A stretch of 27,581 nucleotides of DNA from an uncultured Gammaproteobacteria bacterium (GTDB lineage: Bacteria > Pseudomonadota > Gammaproteobacteria > Pseudomonadales > Azotimanducaceae_A). Shown here one piece after another: positions 1 to 7,518 of the stretch. The first letter of the stretch is position 1. Every line of letters begins with the position of its first letter. The stretch covers positions 1 through 27,581 of the forward strand of contig CAJWZG010000009.1 in NCBI GenBank assembly GCA_913049565.1, read 5' to 3'. The notes beneath the pieces were generated by a model that saw nothing but the letters and a program-made list of their open reading frames with translations, was not told the origin of the DNA and ran no database searches. The translations under genes were made by a program, and so were the position numbers.

Positions 1-146
1 TATTGGGGCTATGTGTTGCGATTCCGACGACGTTGCTTCACGCACTTGTCAGTGCGCGTTCACGTGGATTGGTGCACGTTATTGAGGAGCAGAGTGCCGG
101 CATCATTGCTGACCATGCTGAAAAATCCGGAAAGACCTTAGGTTAG
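1..146 (+). CDS. C-terminal end of a long MotA/TolQ/ExbB proton-channel protein (TtpC-like), partial
   Basis: The reading frame enters from the left edge (first full codon at base 3) and stops at 144-146, giving about 47 residues. They contain AIPTTLLHALVSARSR followed by a polar helix ending in HAEKSGKTLG. The AIPTTLLHALV segment matches the last transmembrane helix of ExbB/TolQ channels, where a small-residue, proline and double-threonine stretch lines the proton path. A second, short ExbB follows 34 bases later, so this is most likely the larger ExbB-like subunit of a TonB2-type system (TtpC in Vibrio), which normally has a big periplasmic domain ahead of the channel. That domain lies outside the window, so the TtpC assignment rests on gene order. 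The family call (ExbB/TolQ) is fairly secure. Confidence 0.8.
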   Translation, partial: LGLCVAIPTTLLHALVSARSRGLVHVIEEQSAGIIADHAEKSGKTLG

Positions 147-180
147 GCCATAAGCTTTAGTCCAAGGAGACAGCCGCACA

Positions 181-699
181 ATGTTTAACGACGCTTATTT
201 GGCGATCATTAGGTTCATGGAAATGGGAGGGGATGTACTTTGGTTCATCGCCGCCATTACCTTCCTAATGTGGAGCATGATTTTCGAGCGCATATGGTTT
301 TTTCGCGCCGAGCACAAGGAGTTGGTTCTTGAAGCCAGTACTAAGTGGGAGAGCCGGAGCGAAAGGAAGTCCTGGAGCGCGCACCAGGTAAGAGAAGGTA
401 TTATTTCAGATGGCGCTTCTCGCATCGCCGGAAGTTTGCCGATCATTGAAACCTGCGTCGCTTTATGCCCTTTGTTCGGGCTGTTGGGTACGGTGACAGG
501 AATGATCGCGGTATTCGACGCGATGGCGACACAGGGCGGAAATGCCCGTTCCATGGCCGCCGGTGTATCGATGGCAACAATTCCTACGATGTCAGGAATG
601 ATCGCTTCTTTGTCAGGCCTTGTTGGCACGACGTATCTAAAGCGCAAAGTCGAGTATGAGACCGAGCTTTTTGAAGACCAACTAACTCTAGATCATTAG
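181..699 (+). CDS. exbB: Biopolymer transport protein ExbB (short form)
   Basis: This 172-residue inner-membrane protein has three hydrophobic segments, near residues 17-38, 86-110 and 128-150, the ExbB/TolQ topology. The channel signature PLFGLLGTVTGMI (about 96-108), then GNARSMAAGVSMATIPTM, is diagnostic: these helices form the pentamer through which protons pass to ExbD. An AAGGAG motif lies 11 bases before the ATG, a slightly long spacing. It sits between a long ExbB-like gene and exbD in one operon. Short ExbBs of about 170 residues belong to TonB2-type systems, whereas classical E. coli ExbB is about 244 residues. It would convert proton-motive force into movement of the TonB encoded two genes downstream, driving uptake through outer-membrane receptors. 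Confidence 0.93.
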   Translation: MFNDAYLAIIRFMEMGGDVLWFIAAITFLMWSMIFERIWFFRAEHKELVLEASTKWESRSERKSWSAHQVREGIISDGASRIAGSLPIIETCVALCPLFGLLGTVTGMIAVFDAMATQGGNARSMAAGVSMATIPTMSGMIASLSGLVGTTYLKRKVEYETELFEDQLTLDH

Positions 700-722
700 A
701 GCCAGAGGCAAGGAGAATTTCT

Positions 723-1133
723 ATGCGCAAGCAAATGAGGCGCATTTCAAGAAGCGAAGAAGAAGCCGATATCAACCTGACGCCGATGCTGGACGTTGTA
801 TTTATTATGTTGATCTTTTTCATCGTTACCGCAACTTTTATCAAGCAAGCGGGTATAGATGTAGTGCGTCCAGATGCAATGACGTCTGAACAGAAGCCCA
901 CTGTGGCTTTGTTGGTCGCAATAAGCCCAGGAGGCGATATCTGGATCGACAAGAAACGGGTGGATCCAAACTCGGTTCGTTCTCATATCGAAAGGTTGCA
1001 CGCAGAAAACCCAAAAGGTGGACTAGTCGTGCAAGCTGATCGGACGTCGACCAATGAAAAGCTCATGGTTGTTCTTAATGCTGCGCGCGCTGCTGGAATG
1101 CGCGAAGTAGCAATTTCAACCGAAAACAATTAG
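723..1133 (+). CDS. exbD: Biopolymer transport protein ExbD
   Basis: This 136-residue protein has a single transmembrane helix (about residues 23-43) and a periplasmic domain, as in ExbD/TolR. INLTPMLDVVFIMLIFF is the family signature. Asp24 lies where E. coli ExbD has Asp25, the residue whose protonation drives the motor. The periplasmic part ends in VQADRTSTNEKLMVVLNAARAAGM, which fits the ExbD fold. AAGGAG with 7-base spacing precedes the ATG. It lies 23 bases after exbB and 12 bases before tonB, so the three genes are surely co-transcribed. ExbD and ExbB form the stator that energises TonB. Confidence 0.95.
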   Translation: MRKQMRRISRSEEEADINLTPMLDVVFIMLIFFIVTATFIKQAGIDVVRPDAMTSEQKPTVALLVAISPGGDIWIDKKRVDPNSVRSHIERLHAENPKGGLVVQADRTSTNEKLMVVLNAARAAGMREVAISTENN

Positions 1134-1145
1134 GCAGGTAGTACT

Positions 1146-1745
1146 ATGGTCGCTCGTTACGCGATAGGCATTGGGCTTGGAGCCTTAGTCACATTTCTTC
1201 TGTTCTTCCTGATGCAGGCCATCATTGCTACGAATGAAGCTAATTTGGATGAAGGCGTCAAAGGCAAGCTGCTGGATTTCGTGCGCCTGCAGGACGATCA
1301 AGATATCGAAACCAAGCAGCGTAAACCCAAGCCGCCGCCGCCGCCGGATGAACCACCACCTGACATGCCCAAGCCTGACTTTGAATCATCAGATTTATCG
1401 CAAGGTGTCGATGTAGGCGCTGTGGACGTCAATGTCGACCTATCGATTGAGGGCGGCGGATTTAGCTCCGATGGTGAATATCTGCCGATTGTGAAAGTAA
1501 ATCCTCAGTATCCTCGTCGAGCGCAGACGCGCGGTATCGAAGGCTATGTGATATTGGAATATATTGTTACCAAGACCGGCGCGGTTAGAGATCCAGTGGT
1601 TATCGATGCCAAGCCTCCAGGAATTTTCAATCGCGCAGCGGTGAGCGCCGCCTTGAAGTATAAATACAAGCCCAAGGTCGTAAATGGGGAAGCCATCGAC
1701 GTGGCCGGGGTGAAGACTCGTATCACCTTTGAATTAGCTGAATAG
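1146..1745 (+). CDS. tonB: Energy transducer TonB (TonB2 type)
   Basis: This 199-residue protein has an N-terminal transmembrane anchor (about 5-27), a short proline/lysine-rich linker (about 62-78, KPKPPPPPDEPPP) and a C-terminal TonB domain (about 110-199) with NPQYPRRAQTRGIEG and FNRAAVSAALKYKYKP. TonB spans the periplasm and transmits energy from ExbB/ExbD to outer-membrane receptors by binding their TonB box. The short linker and overall length suit the TonB2 group rather than the 240-residue enterobacterial TonB. It is co-transcribed with exbB/exbD. The C-terminal domain is clearly similar to the secreted stand-alone domain at 21116-21508. Its receptors are not in this window, so the transported substrate is unknown. 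Confidence 0.93.
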   Translation: MVARYAIGIGLGALVTFLLFFLMQAIIATNEANLDEGVKGKLLDFVRLQDDQDIETKQRKPKPPPPPDEPPPDMPKPDFESSDLSQGVDVGAVDVNVDLSIEGGGFSSDGEYLPIVKVNPQYPRRAQTRGIEGYVILEYIVTKTGAVRDPVVIDAKPPGIFNRAAVSAALKYKYKPKVVNGEAIDVAGVKTRITFELAE

Positions 1746-1779
1746 AATTGGCCGAATAAGCTTAGGAGCTGTTGCGGAA

Positions 1780-3180
1780 ATGACGAATGTTAATCAAGTA
1801 GCGCATTGGACGAAGCCCCTGACGGATCGAGCGGGTCGAATAGAGAAGTTAGCCCGAACCTTGGTAATAGCCACGGTAACCGTAGCTCTGCTCGGCTTGC
1901 TAAGCCCGGTAAACGACAGTTTCATGGAACTGACCGCGGCGAAAGCGGTAGCTGAGGAGGCACCAGCGAAGAAGCAAAAGACGCGCCGAGTTCCGTCACT
2001 GAGCGAAACGGTATACAAGAAGCTGGGCGAAGGCCAAGAAGCTATAGACGCCAAAGACTACGACGGCGCGTTGCAAATCATTCAAGACGCGTTGGCCCGT
2101 TCGCGTCGCTATAACGAAAATGAAGTAGCCAACCTGCACAACATGCTTGGCTACATCTATTACCTCAAAGAGGATTACAACGGCGCACTGCGTGAATACA
2201 AAATTGTTGTGTCTCAAGGGGACAAAATTCCTGAGGGTTTGGAAACCACCACCCTCTATACGGTGGCGCAGCTGAGTTATGTTGAGGAGAACTACACTGA
2301 TGCACTGAAGTATATGGAGATCTGGATTTCCAAGGCTTTGAACCCTTCAGCGGACCCGCGCTTCTTTATGGCCACCGTCTACTATCAGATGAAGGAATAC
2401 GATAAGGCCATTAACCAAATGGAACTGGGTATTCAGATCGCCGAAGAGCGCGGCACTACGGTGAAAGAACAGCAGTGGAGTTTGCTGACGTTTCTGTACT
2501 TCGAGAAAGAGGACTGGCCCAACGTCATTGAGACTCTAAAGATCATGGTGAAGAAGTTCCCGAAGCGTGAACATTGGGTCAGATTGGCCGGCGTATACGG
2601 TCAAGAGGGCTTCGAAAAAGAACAAATGTATTCTTTAGAAGCAGCCTATACGATGGGCTTTCTTGAGAAAAAGACGGATTACACCAACCTCGCTGGCTTA
2701 TTGATGCAGGAAGAAGTTCCCTATCGTGCAGCCAAGGTGCTCGTTGCAGGCTTGAAAGCCGAGGCCATTGAGCGCGATGCCACGTCCCTGCAATCGTTGG
2801 GTCAGGCTTGGCAGCTATCGCAAGAGGTGGACAGCGCCATTGAAGCCTACGAGGCGGCTGCAAAGCTTTCAGAAGATGGCAAGATCTACGAACGGTTGTC
2901 TTATCTCTACTTAGAAGACGACCAATACAGTCGCTGTGTCGATTCAGCCTCGGGCGCCCTCGATAAGGGAGGGCTGCGCAAAGTACAGTCGGTGCATATC
3001 GTCAAGGGTATGTGCCAGTATAATATGGACCGTCTCATGGCGGCTCGAGACTCTTTTGTCGCGTGTCGTCGTGTTGCGCGTCGCGCAGAAGACAACGCGA
3101 ATCTGCGGGTATGTGGTCAATGGATCACCTTCATTGATCGCGAGTCGGCTCGACTCAAGCAGCTGGCTGCCGCAGGATAG
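1780..3180 (+). CDS. TonB2-operon tetratricopeptide-repeat protein
   Basis: This 466-residue protein has an N-terminal hydrophobic segment at about residues 26-46, which could be an uncleaved anchor or a signal peptide followed by Ala/Lys-rich sequence. The rest is helical and full of TPR-like repeats, for example LGEGQEAIDAKDYDGALQI, LGYIYYLKEDYNGALREY, AQLSYVEENYTDALKYM and ATVYYQMKEYDKAINQM, with weaker repeats toward the C-terminus. It is the last gene of the TonB2-type operon, 34 bases after tonB, and is followed by a strong terminator. A TPR protein in this position is a recurring feature of TonB2 operons in marine gammaproteobacteria. TPR arrays usually bind other proteins, so it may organise the TonB complex on the periplasmic side. 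The exact role is unknown. Confidence 0.85.
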   Translation: MTNVNQVAHWTKPLTDRAGRIEKLARTLVIATVTVALLGLLSPVNDSFMELTAAKAVAEEAPAKKQKTRRVPSLSETVYKKLGEGQEAIDAKDYDGALQIIQDALARSRRYNENEVANLHNMLGYIYYLKEDYNGALREYKIVVSQGDKIPEGLETTTLYTVAQLSYVEENYTDALKYMEIWISKALNPSADPRFFMATVYYQMKEYDKAINQMELGIQIAEERGTTVKEQQWSLLTFLYFEKEDWPNVIETLKIMVKKFPKREHWVRLAGVYGQEGFEKEQMYSLEAAYTMGFLEKKTDYTNLAGLLMQEEVPYRAAKVLVAGLKAEAIERDATSLQSLGQAWQLSQEVDSAIEAYEAAAKLSEDGKIYERLSYLYLEDDQYSRCVDSASGALDKGGLRKVQSVHIVKGMCQYNMDRLMAARDSFVACRRVARRAEDNANLRVCGQWITFIDRESARLKQLAAAG

Positions 3181-3205
3181 TTGACTCGGACGTCGCATAA
3201 CGTTG

Positions 3206-3234
3206 AAAAGCCGGTCCAAGACCGGCTTTTTTTT
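3206..3234 (+). terminator. Rho-independent terminator of the TonB operon
   Basis: A perfect 10-bp stem (AAAAGCCGGT at 3206-3215 pairing with ACCGGCTTTT at 3221-3230) with a 5-base loop runs straight into eight T residues (3227-3234). It starts 25 bases after the stop of the TPR gene and ends before the ribE ribosome-binding site, so it separates the two transcripts. The A-rich left arm could also give some termination on the other strand, but no gene there needs it. Confidence 0.93.
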
Positions 3235-3257
3235 GCAAAAAAATCAGGAGACAAAGA

Positions 3258-3917
3258 GTGTTTACCGGAATTGTTCAGGGATTGGTTGCCGTGGTCGGGG
3301 TAGAAGAAGATGAGAATCTCAGCCGGATCGAGCTAAAAATGGACGATTTGGCGTCCAATATCGAGCTTGGCGCTTCGGTGGCTGTCAATGGCACTTGTTT
3401 GACGGTGACTCAGGTCAGCGACAATGGCGCAGTGTGCTTCGACATTATCAAGGAGACCCTCGATACCACCAACCTTGGAATCCTGCAGGCAGGGGCTCAG
3501 GTGAACGTAGAGCGCTCGTTCAAAGTAGGTGATGAGGTGGGTGGCCATATAGTCTCTGGCCATGTCACAGCTACGGCAACCTTGAGCAACTTGCGTGCCG
3601 AGGGCCATGATCGTGTGTTGACCTTTAAGCTCGCCGACGAATGGTTGCGGTTTGTGCTGCATAAGGGCTACATCGGGGTGGATGGCGCTAGCATTACAGT
3701 CTCAAGTGTGGACCGAGAGGCAGGCACTTTCTCCATCAGTCTGATTCCAGAAACCATAGAGCGCACTACCCTAGGCCAGCTGGCAATCGGCGATAAGGTC
3801 AACGTTGAAGTCGACAGCCAGACTCAAACCATTGTGGAGACTATTGAACGGGTGATGCAGGACCCTGAAATGCGCAACGTCATGTTGCAGCAGGCGACCT
3901 CTGGAACCTCCAATTGA
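3258..3917 (+). CDS. ribE: Riboflavin synthase, alpha chain
   Basis: This 219-residue protein catalyses the last step of riboflavin synthesis, dismutation of two 6,7-dimethyl-8-ribityllumazine molecules. It begins MFTGIVQG, the family's invariant start. It has two homologous lumazine-binding halves (about 1-95 and 96-190), with AVNGTCLTV in the first and SGHVTATATL and GVDGASITV in the second. The start is GTG at 3258 with CAGGAG 7 bases upstream. The rest of the rib pathway is not beside it, so this copy is separated from ribD/ribBA/ribH. No FMN riboswitch fits in the 23 bases between the terminator and the start. It overlaps pyrF by 4 bases, so the two genes are probably translationally coupled. 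Confidence 0.95.
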   Translation: MFTGIVQGLVAVVGVEEDENLSRIELKMDDLASNIELGASVAVNGTCLTVTQVSDNGAVCFDIIKETLDTTNLGILQAGAQVNVERSFKVGDEVGGHIVSGHVTATATLSNLRAEGHDRVLTFKLADEWLRFVLHKGYIGVDGASITVSSVDREAGTFSISLIPETIERTTLGQLAIGDKVNVEVDSQTQTIVETIERVMQDPEMRNVMLQQATSGTSN

Positions 3918-4747
3918 GCTTTCATCAGCGTCTGCGGTCAGCTTGGCTTGCGCAAAATTCCTTGGTCTGTGTTGGTATCGATCCAGAGATACAAAGGATG
4001 CCAGCGCATATACGCAACCACGAACGGCCCTTTTTGGCCTTTGGCAGGGAAATTGTCGATGCCACGGCCTCCTACGTCTCAGCTTATAAGCCTCAGGCGG
4101 CTCACTTTGCCGCCGCAGGCGCTGAAGACCAGTTGGCCCAACTTATTACTTACATACACACACATTACCCTCATCTACCGGTCATATTGGATGCTAAGCG
4201 TGGGGATGTAGGCAGCACTGCTGCGCTTTACGCTAAAGAAGCTTTTGAGCGATACGGCGCCGACGCTGTAACCGTGAATCCATATCTAGGTTACGACAGT
4301 CTGGCACCCTATTTTGAATATCAGGATCGGGGTGTGATTGTGCTGTGCCGCACCAGCAATCCGGGTAGCGATTGGATTCAAGGGGTAATGGTAGATGCCG
4401 AACCGCTGTATTTATCCGTGGCGCGACAGGTCGATAACTGGGATCAAAATAATCAGTGCATGCTGGTTACAGGCGCAACCTATCCAGAAGAACTTGGGCA
4501 GGTTAGGGCAGCAGTGGGCGACATGCCCTTGCTGGTTCCCGGCGTTGGGGCCCAAGGTGGCGATATCCGAGCCGTTCTAAAAGCTGGCCTAGATACCGGC
4601 TCTCAGGGCCTATGCATCTCCAGTTCCAGGGGCATAATCTATGCTGGCGACGGCGTCGATTACGCGGACCGAGCAGCCAAGGCGGCGCGGCAACTGCGCG
4701 ATGCAATCAACTCGGTACGTAGCTCTCTAAGCGATAGCGAGGGTTAG
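3914..4747 (+). CDS. pyrF: Orotidine 5'-phosphate decarboxylase, group 2
   Basis: This 277-residue enzyme converts OMP to UMP in pyrimidine synthesis. The catalytic motif ILDAKRGDVG lies at about residues 91-100, with Asp93, Lys95 and Asp98 of the charged network. CVGIDPE near the N-terminus and LVPGVGAQGGD (phosphate-binding region) also fit. Length and sequence match the group-2 (subfamily 2) enzymes rather than the roughly 240-residue E. coli type. The likely start is TTG at 3914, inside a TTGA overlap with the ribE stop. No good Shine-Dalgarno sequence precedes it, which supports coupling to ribE translation. The N-terminus (SFHQRLRSAW) looks family-typical, so I keep this start despite the rare codon. 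Confidence 0.92.
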   Translation: MSFHQRLRSAWLAQNSLVCVGIDPEIQRMPAHIRNHERPFLAFGREIVDATASYVSAYKPQAAHFAAAGAEDQLAQLITYIHTHYPHLPVILDAKRGDVGSTAALYAKEAFERYGADAVTVNPYLGYDSLAPYFEYQDRGVIVLCRTSNPGSDWIQGVMVDAEPLYLSVARQVDNWDQNNQCMLVTGATYPEELGQVRAAVGDMPLLVPGVGAQGGDIRAVLKAGLDTGSQGLCISSSRGIIYAGDGVDYADRAAKAARQLRDAINSVRSSLSDSEG

Positions 4748-4809
4748 CATAAACCGTCGCTCTCTTTGCGCTTTGGCCACCGCCCGCTCACACGCACACA
4801 AATAGCCTT

Positions 4810-6000
4810 TTAACCATTAAAGTCCCGCAACATGTTGCGAGCAATAATGCTCTGCTGAATCTGGCTAGTGCCTTCATAAATTCTGAACAGTCTCACGTCT
4901 TTATAAAAGCGCGCCACAGCGTACTCTTCCATATAACCTGCTCCGCCGTGGAATTGCACCGCGCGATCGGCGACGCGGCCCACCATTTCCGTAGCAAATA
5001 GCTTGCAGCAGGAGGCAAGGGTGTTGACCGGCTCACCCGCGTCGCGGCGGCGCGCTGCATCCAGCACCATGCACTGAGCCGCGTAACTTTCCGCTTTGCA
5101 GTCAGCGATCATGCCCTGCAGTAACTGGAATTCGGCAATAGGCTGGCCGAACTGCTTGCGTTCCTTGCCATAGGCCAGGCACAGGTCTATCAGGCGGTCG
5201 GCGCAGCCAACAGATAAAGCGCTGATATGAATGCGACCTCGGTCCAACGTTTTCATCGCACTCTGAAACCCTTTGTGTAGCTTTTCGGGCCCGCCAAGAA
5301 GGCGGTCAGCGGGAACTCGACAATCATCGAAGATAACGTCGCAAACGTGAGCTCCCTTTTGTCCCATTTTGTTGTTCGCCGCGCCAAGGGTTATGCCTGC
5401 AGCGTCTGCATCTACAAGAAATGCGCTAACACCCTTGGCTCCAGGAGTTTCAGAATCGGTACGCGCGAAAACGGTGAATAGTTGAGCGCTGGGTGCGTTG
5501 GTAATGTATCGCTTGGTGCCATTTAGAATGAAGTCGTCGCCATCACGCACAGCTCGGGTCGTCAGAGAGCCAGCATCCGAACCGGCATCTGGTTCAGTTA
5601 ACGCGAAGGAACCAATAATTTCACCGCTCGCAAATTTAGGTAAGAAAAACGCCTTTTGCTCCGGCGTGCCGTCCATGACCAAGCCTTGCGAGCCGATACC
5701 GTTATTAGTGCCGATGATCGAGCGAAACGCGGGCGATGTACGTCCCAGCTCCATCACGACTCGACACTCTTCATACGTGTTCAGGCCGATGCCACCATAT
5801 TGCTGGGGTATGGTGAGGCCAAAAAGGCCCATGTCACGCATTTCTTGGACGACTTCCTCTGGAATTTTATCTTCCTCAGCTACCTGAGCTTCAAGGGGAA
5901 TAAGTCGCTGATTGACGAATTTACGAACCACATCGATCAGTTGTTCTAGCGTGTCCTCGTCCAATGCTGGAGGCAAAAGGGTAGCAGTGTTCATTGGCAT
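4810..6000 (-). CDS. Acyl-CoA dehydrogenase
   Basis: This 396-residue FAD enzyme introduces a 2,3 double bond into an acyl-CoA and passes electrons to ETF. The signature FALTEPDAGSDAGS lies at about 132-145, GTKRYITNA at 161-169, and the C-terminal flavin/CoA region includes QFHGGAGYMEEY. The catalytic base is Glu376 in IYEGTSQIQ, the position used by short- and medium-chain enzymes. Two ATGs (6000 and 5994) are possible starts and neither has a strong ribosome-binding site. It is divergent from the glutaryl-CoA-dehydrogenase-like gene at 6165, with 164 bases between them, so they may share a control region. The substrate cannot be told from sequence; a short, medium or branched-chain acyl-CoA is plausible. 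Confidence 0.92.
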   Translation of the reverse strand: MPMNTATLLPPALDEDTLEQLIDVVRKFVNQRLIPLEAQVAEEDKIPEEVVQEMRDMGLFGLTIPQQYGGIGLNTYEECRVVMELGRTSPAFRSIIGTNNGIGSQGLVMDGTPEQKAFFLPKFASGEIIGSFALTEPDAGSDAGSLTTRAVRDGDDFILNGTKRYITNAPSAQLFTVFARTDSETPGAKGVSAFLVDADAAGITLGAANNKMGQKGAHVCDVIFDDCRVPADRLLGGPEKLHKGFQSAMKTLDRGRIHISALSVGCADRLIDLCLAYGKERKQFGQPIAEFQLLQGMIADCKAESYAAQCMVLDAARRRDAGEPVNTLASCCKLFATEMVGRVADRAVQFHGGAGYMEEYAVARFYKDVRLFRIYEGTSQIQQSIIARNMLRDFNG

Positions 6001-6164
6001 ATCTCAGCGGAATTTAGGTCATGATAGCCCGGCAGCGCGCCAGCGTCGAAGCGCGAGTTCCTGCTTCGGCGCGATAAACTTGGGCAAAAGATCGCCCATC
6101 CCTCATTTTATTGCACAGCGGTGGCCGCTGCTTTAGCCTTGCGGCTCGAATCTAAGGAAGCCCT

Positions 6165-7346
6165 ATGAGTAACGACAAAGCACCCTTTGCTTGGGATGAC
6201 CCTTTTCAGCTGCAGGATCAGCTATCCGAAGAAGAACGCATGATCCAAAGTTCAGCGCGCGATTATGCACAAGACAAGCTGTTGAGCCGGGTCCGTGACG
6301 CCTTTCGCCACGAGACGTTCGACCGCGAAATCATGAATGAGTTTGGTGCGATGGGCATGTTAGGGGCTACGCTACCTGAGAAATACGGCTGCGCGAATAC
6401 TAACTATGTTTCTTACGGCATCATGGCTCGGGAGGTTGAGCGAGTCGATTCGGGTTATCGCTCGGCCATGAGCGTCCAATCCTCCTTGGTTATGCATCCA
6501 ATACATGCTTTCGGCTCCGAGGCGCAGCGCGAAAAATACCTACCGAAGCTGGCGACCGGCAAATGGGTAGGTTGCTTTGGTTTAACCGAACCCGACCATG
6601 GCTCTGACCCCAGCAGCATGGTGACTAACGCCAAGCGTGTCGACGGTGGTTTCATCATGAATGGCGCAAAGATGTGGATTACCAATTCACCCATCGCAGA
6701 CCTTGCGGTAGTTTGGGCCAAGCTCGATGGAGAAATACGCGGCTTTGTCGTCGAGCGCGCATTTGCCGGATTCAGCACACCAAAAATCGAAGGCAAATTG
6801 AGCCTGCGCGCCTCGGTAACTGGGCAGATTGTGTTGGAGGATGTTTTTGTACCCGAAGAAAACTTGCTGCCTAATGTGAAAGGCCTTGCAGGTCCGTTTG
6901 GCTGTCTGAATCGGGCTCGTTACGGCATCGCATGGGGTGCCATGGGTGCTGCTGAAGCCTGTTGGCATGCTGCACGCACTTACACTCTAGAGCGCTCCCA
7001 ATTTGGCCGACCGCTCGCGGCGAATCAATTGGTACAGAAAAAGTTGGCAGATATGCAAACAGAGATTGCGCTGGGATTGCAGGGTTGCCTGCGCATGGGG
7101 CGTATGCTGGATGACGGCAATCTGCCCATCGAAAACATTTCGCTTATGAAACGCAACAATTGCGGCAAAGCACTAGATGTCGCCCGAGTTGCTCGCGATA
7201 TGCACGGTGGCAATGGTATCTCGGACGAATATCCGGTAATGCGCCATGTAATGAATTTAGAGACCGTGAACACCTATGAGGGAACACACGATATCCATGC
7301 TCTTATTCTCGGACGTGCTCAGACCGGTTTGCAGGCATTTTCTTAG
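6165..7346 (+). CDS. gcdH: Glutaryl-CoA dehydrogenase-type acyl-CoA dehydrogenase
   Basis: This 393-residue FAD enzyme is of the type that oxidises and decarboxylates glutaryl-CoA to crotonyl-CoA in lysine, tryptophan and glutarate breakdown. The stretch [17 protein letters not shown] (about 97-113) is the hallmark: Arg99 corresponds to the arginine that binds the gamma-carboxylate of glutaryl-CoA (Arg94 in the human enzyme). [14 protein letters not shown] (139-152) is the FAD-region signature, and Glu372 in [17 protein letters not shown] is the catalytic base. AAGGA lies 6 bases before the ATG. The dedicated glutarate CoA-transferase often found next to gcdH is not adjacent, but a class III CoA-transferase lies about 11 kb downstream. 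The assignment rests on close motif agreement; the physiological substrate is inferred. Confidence 0.9.
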   Translation: MSNDKAPFAWDDPFQLQDQLSEEERMIQSSARDYAQDKLLSRVRDAFRHETFDREIMNEFGAMGMLGATLPEKYGCANTNYVSYGIMAREVERVDSGYRSAMSVQSSLVMHPIHAFGSEAQREKYLPKLATGKWVGCFGLTEPDHGSDPSSMVTNAKRVDGGFIMNGAKMWITNSPIADLAVVWAKLDGEIRGFVVERAFAGFSTPKIEGKLSLRASVTGQIVLEDVFVPEENLLPNVKGLAGPFGCLNRARYGIAWGAMGAAEACWHAARTYTLERSQFGRPLAANQLVQKKLADMQTEIALGLQGCLRMGRMLDDGNLPIENISLMKRNNCGKALDVARVARDMHGGNGISDEYPVMRHVMNLETVNTYEGTHDIHALILGRAQTGLQAFS

Positions 7347-7358
7347 TGATCTGATCAC
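7346..7358. repeat. Perfect 6-1-6 inverted repeat at the gcdH stop codon
   Basis: GTGATC (7346-7351), one base, then GATCAC (7353-7358) form a perfect dyad beginning at the last base of the gcdH stop. It is too short-looped for an RNA hairpin and has no T-tract, so it is better read as a possible protein-binding site or as chance. No second copy was noticed in the window. Confidence 0.4.
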
Positions 7359-7411
7359 CAATGCGCACTTGTGGCACGGCAGTAGTGAGCATTGTTTCGA
7401 AAAAGTGGGAC

Positions 7412-7436
7412 ATGCTTCGCAAAAATTTGTAAGCAT
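7412..7436. promoter_or_regulatory. Imperfect dyad upstream of the GacA-like gene promoter
   Basis: ATGCTT (7412-7417) and AAGCAT (7431-7436) are perfect inverted arms, and CAAA / TTTG inside them continue the symmetry with slight offset. The element ends 23 bases before the predicted -35. Overlapping it, TGTAAG (7428-7433) is an exact half of the GacA box TGTAAG-N6-CTTACA. Six bases later comes CTGAAA (7440-7445), matching the second half in four of six positions. This suggests regulation, perhaps autoregulation, of the downstream gene. It is inference from a short match. Confidence 0.35.
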
Positions 7437-7459
7437 TTGCTGAAAATAATACAAACCGT

Positions 7460-7488
7460 TTGATTAAGACGAATACGCTGATTATGTT
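7460..7488 (+). promoter_or_regulatory. Candidate sigma-70 promoter for the GacA-like regulator
   Basis: TTGATT (7460-7465, four of six consensus bases) and TATGTT (7483-7488, four of six) are separated by exactly 17 bases. They lie about 30 bases before the chosen start codon at 7519, in the AT-richer part of the 172-base gap. The placement argues against the longer reading frame that begins at 7492, which would leave almost no leader. Confidence 0.45.
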
Positions 7489-7518
7489 CGATTGTCCTTT
7501 AAACTTAAGGATAATCAA

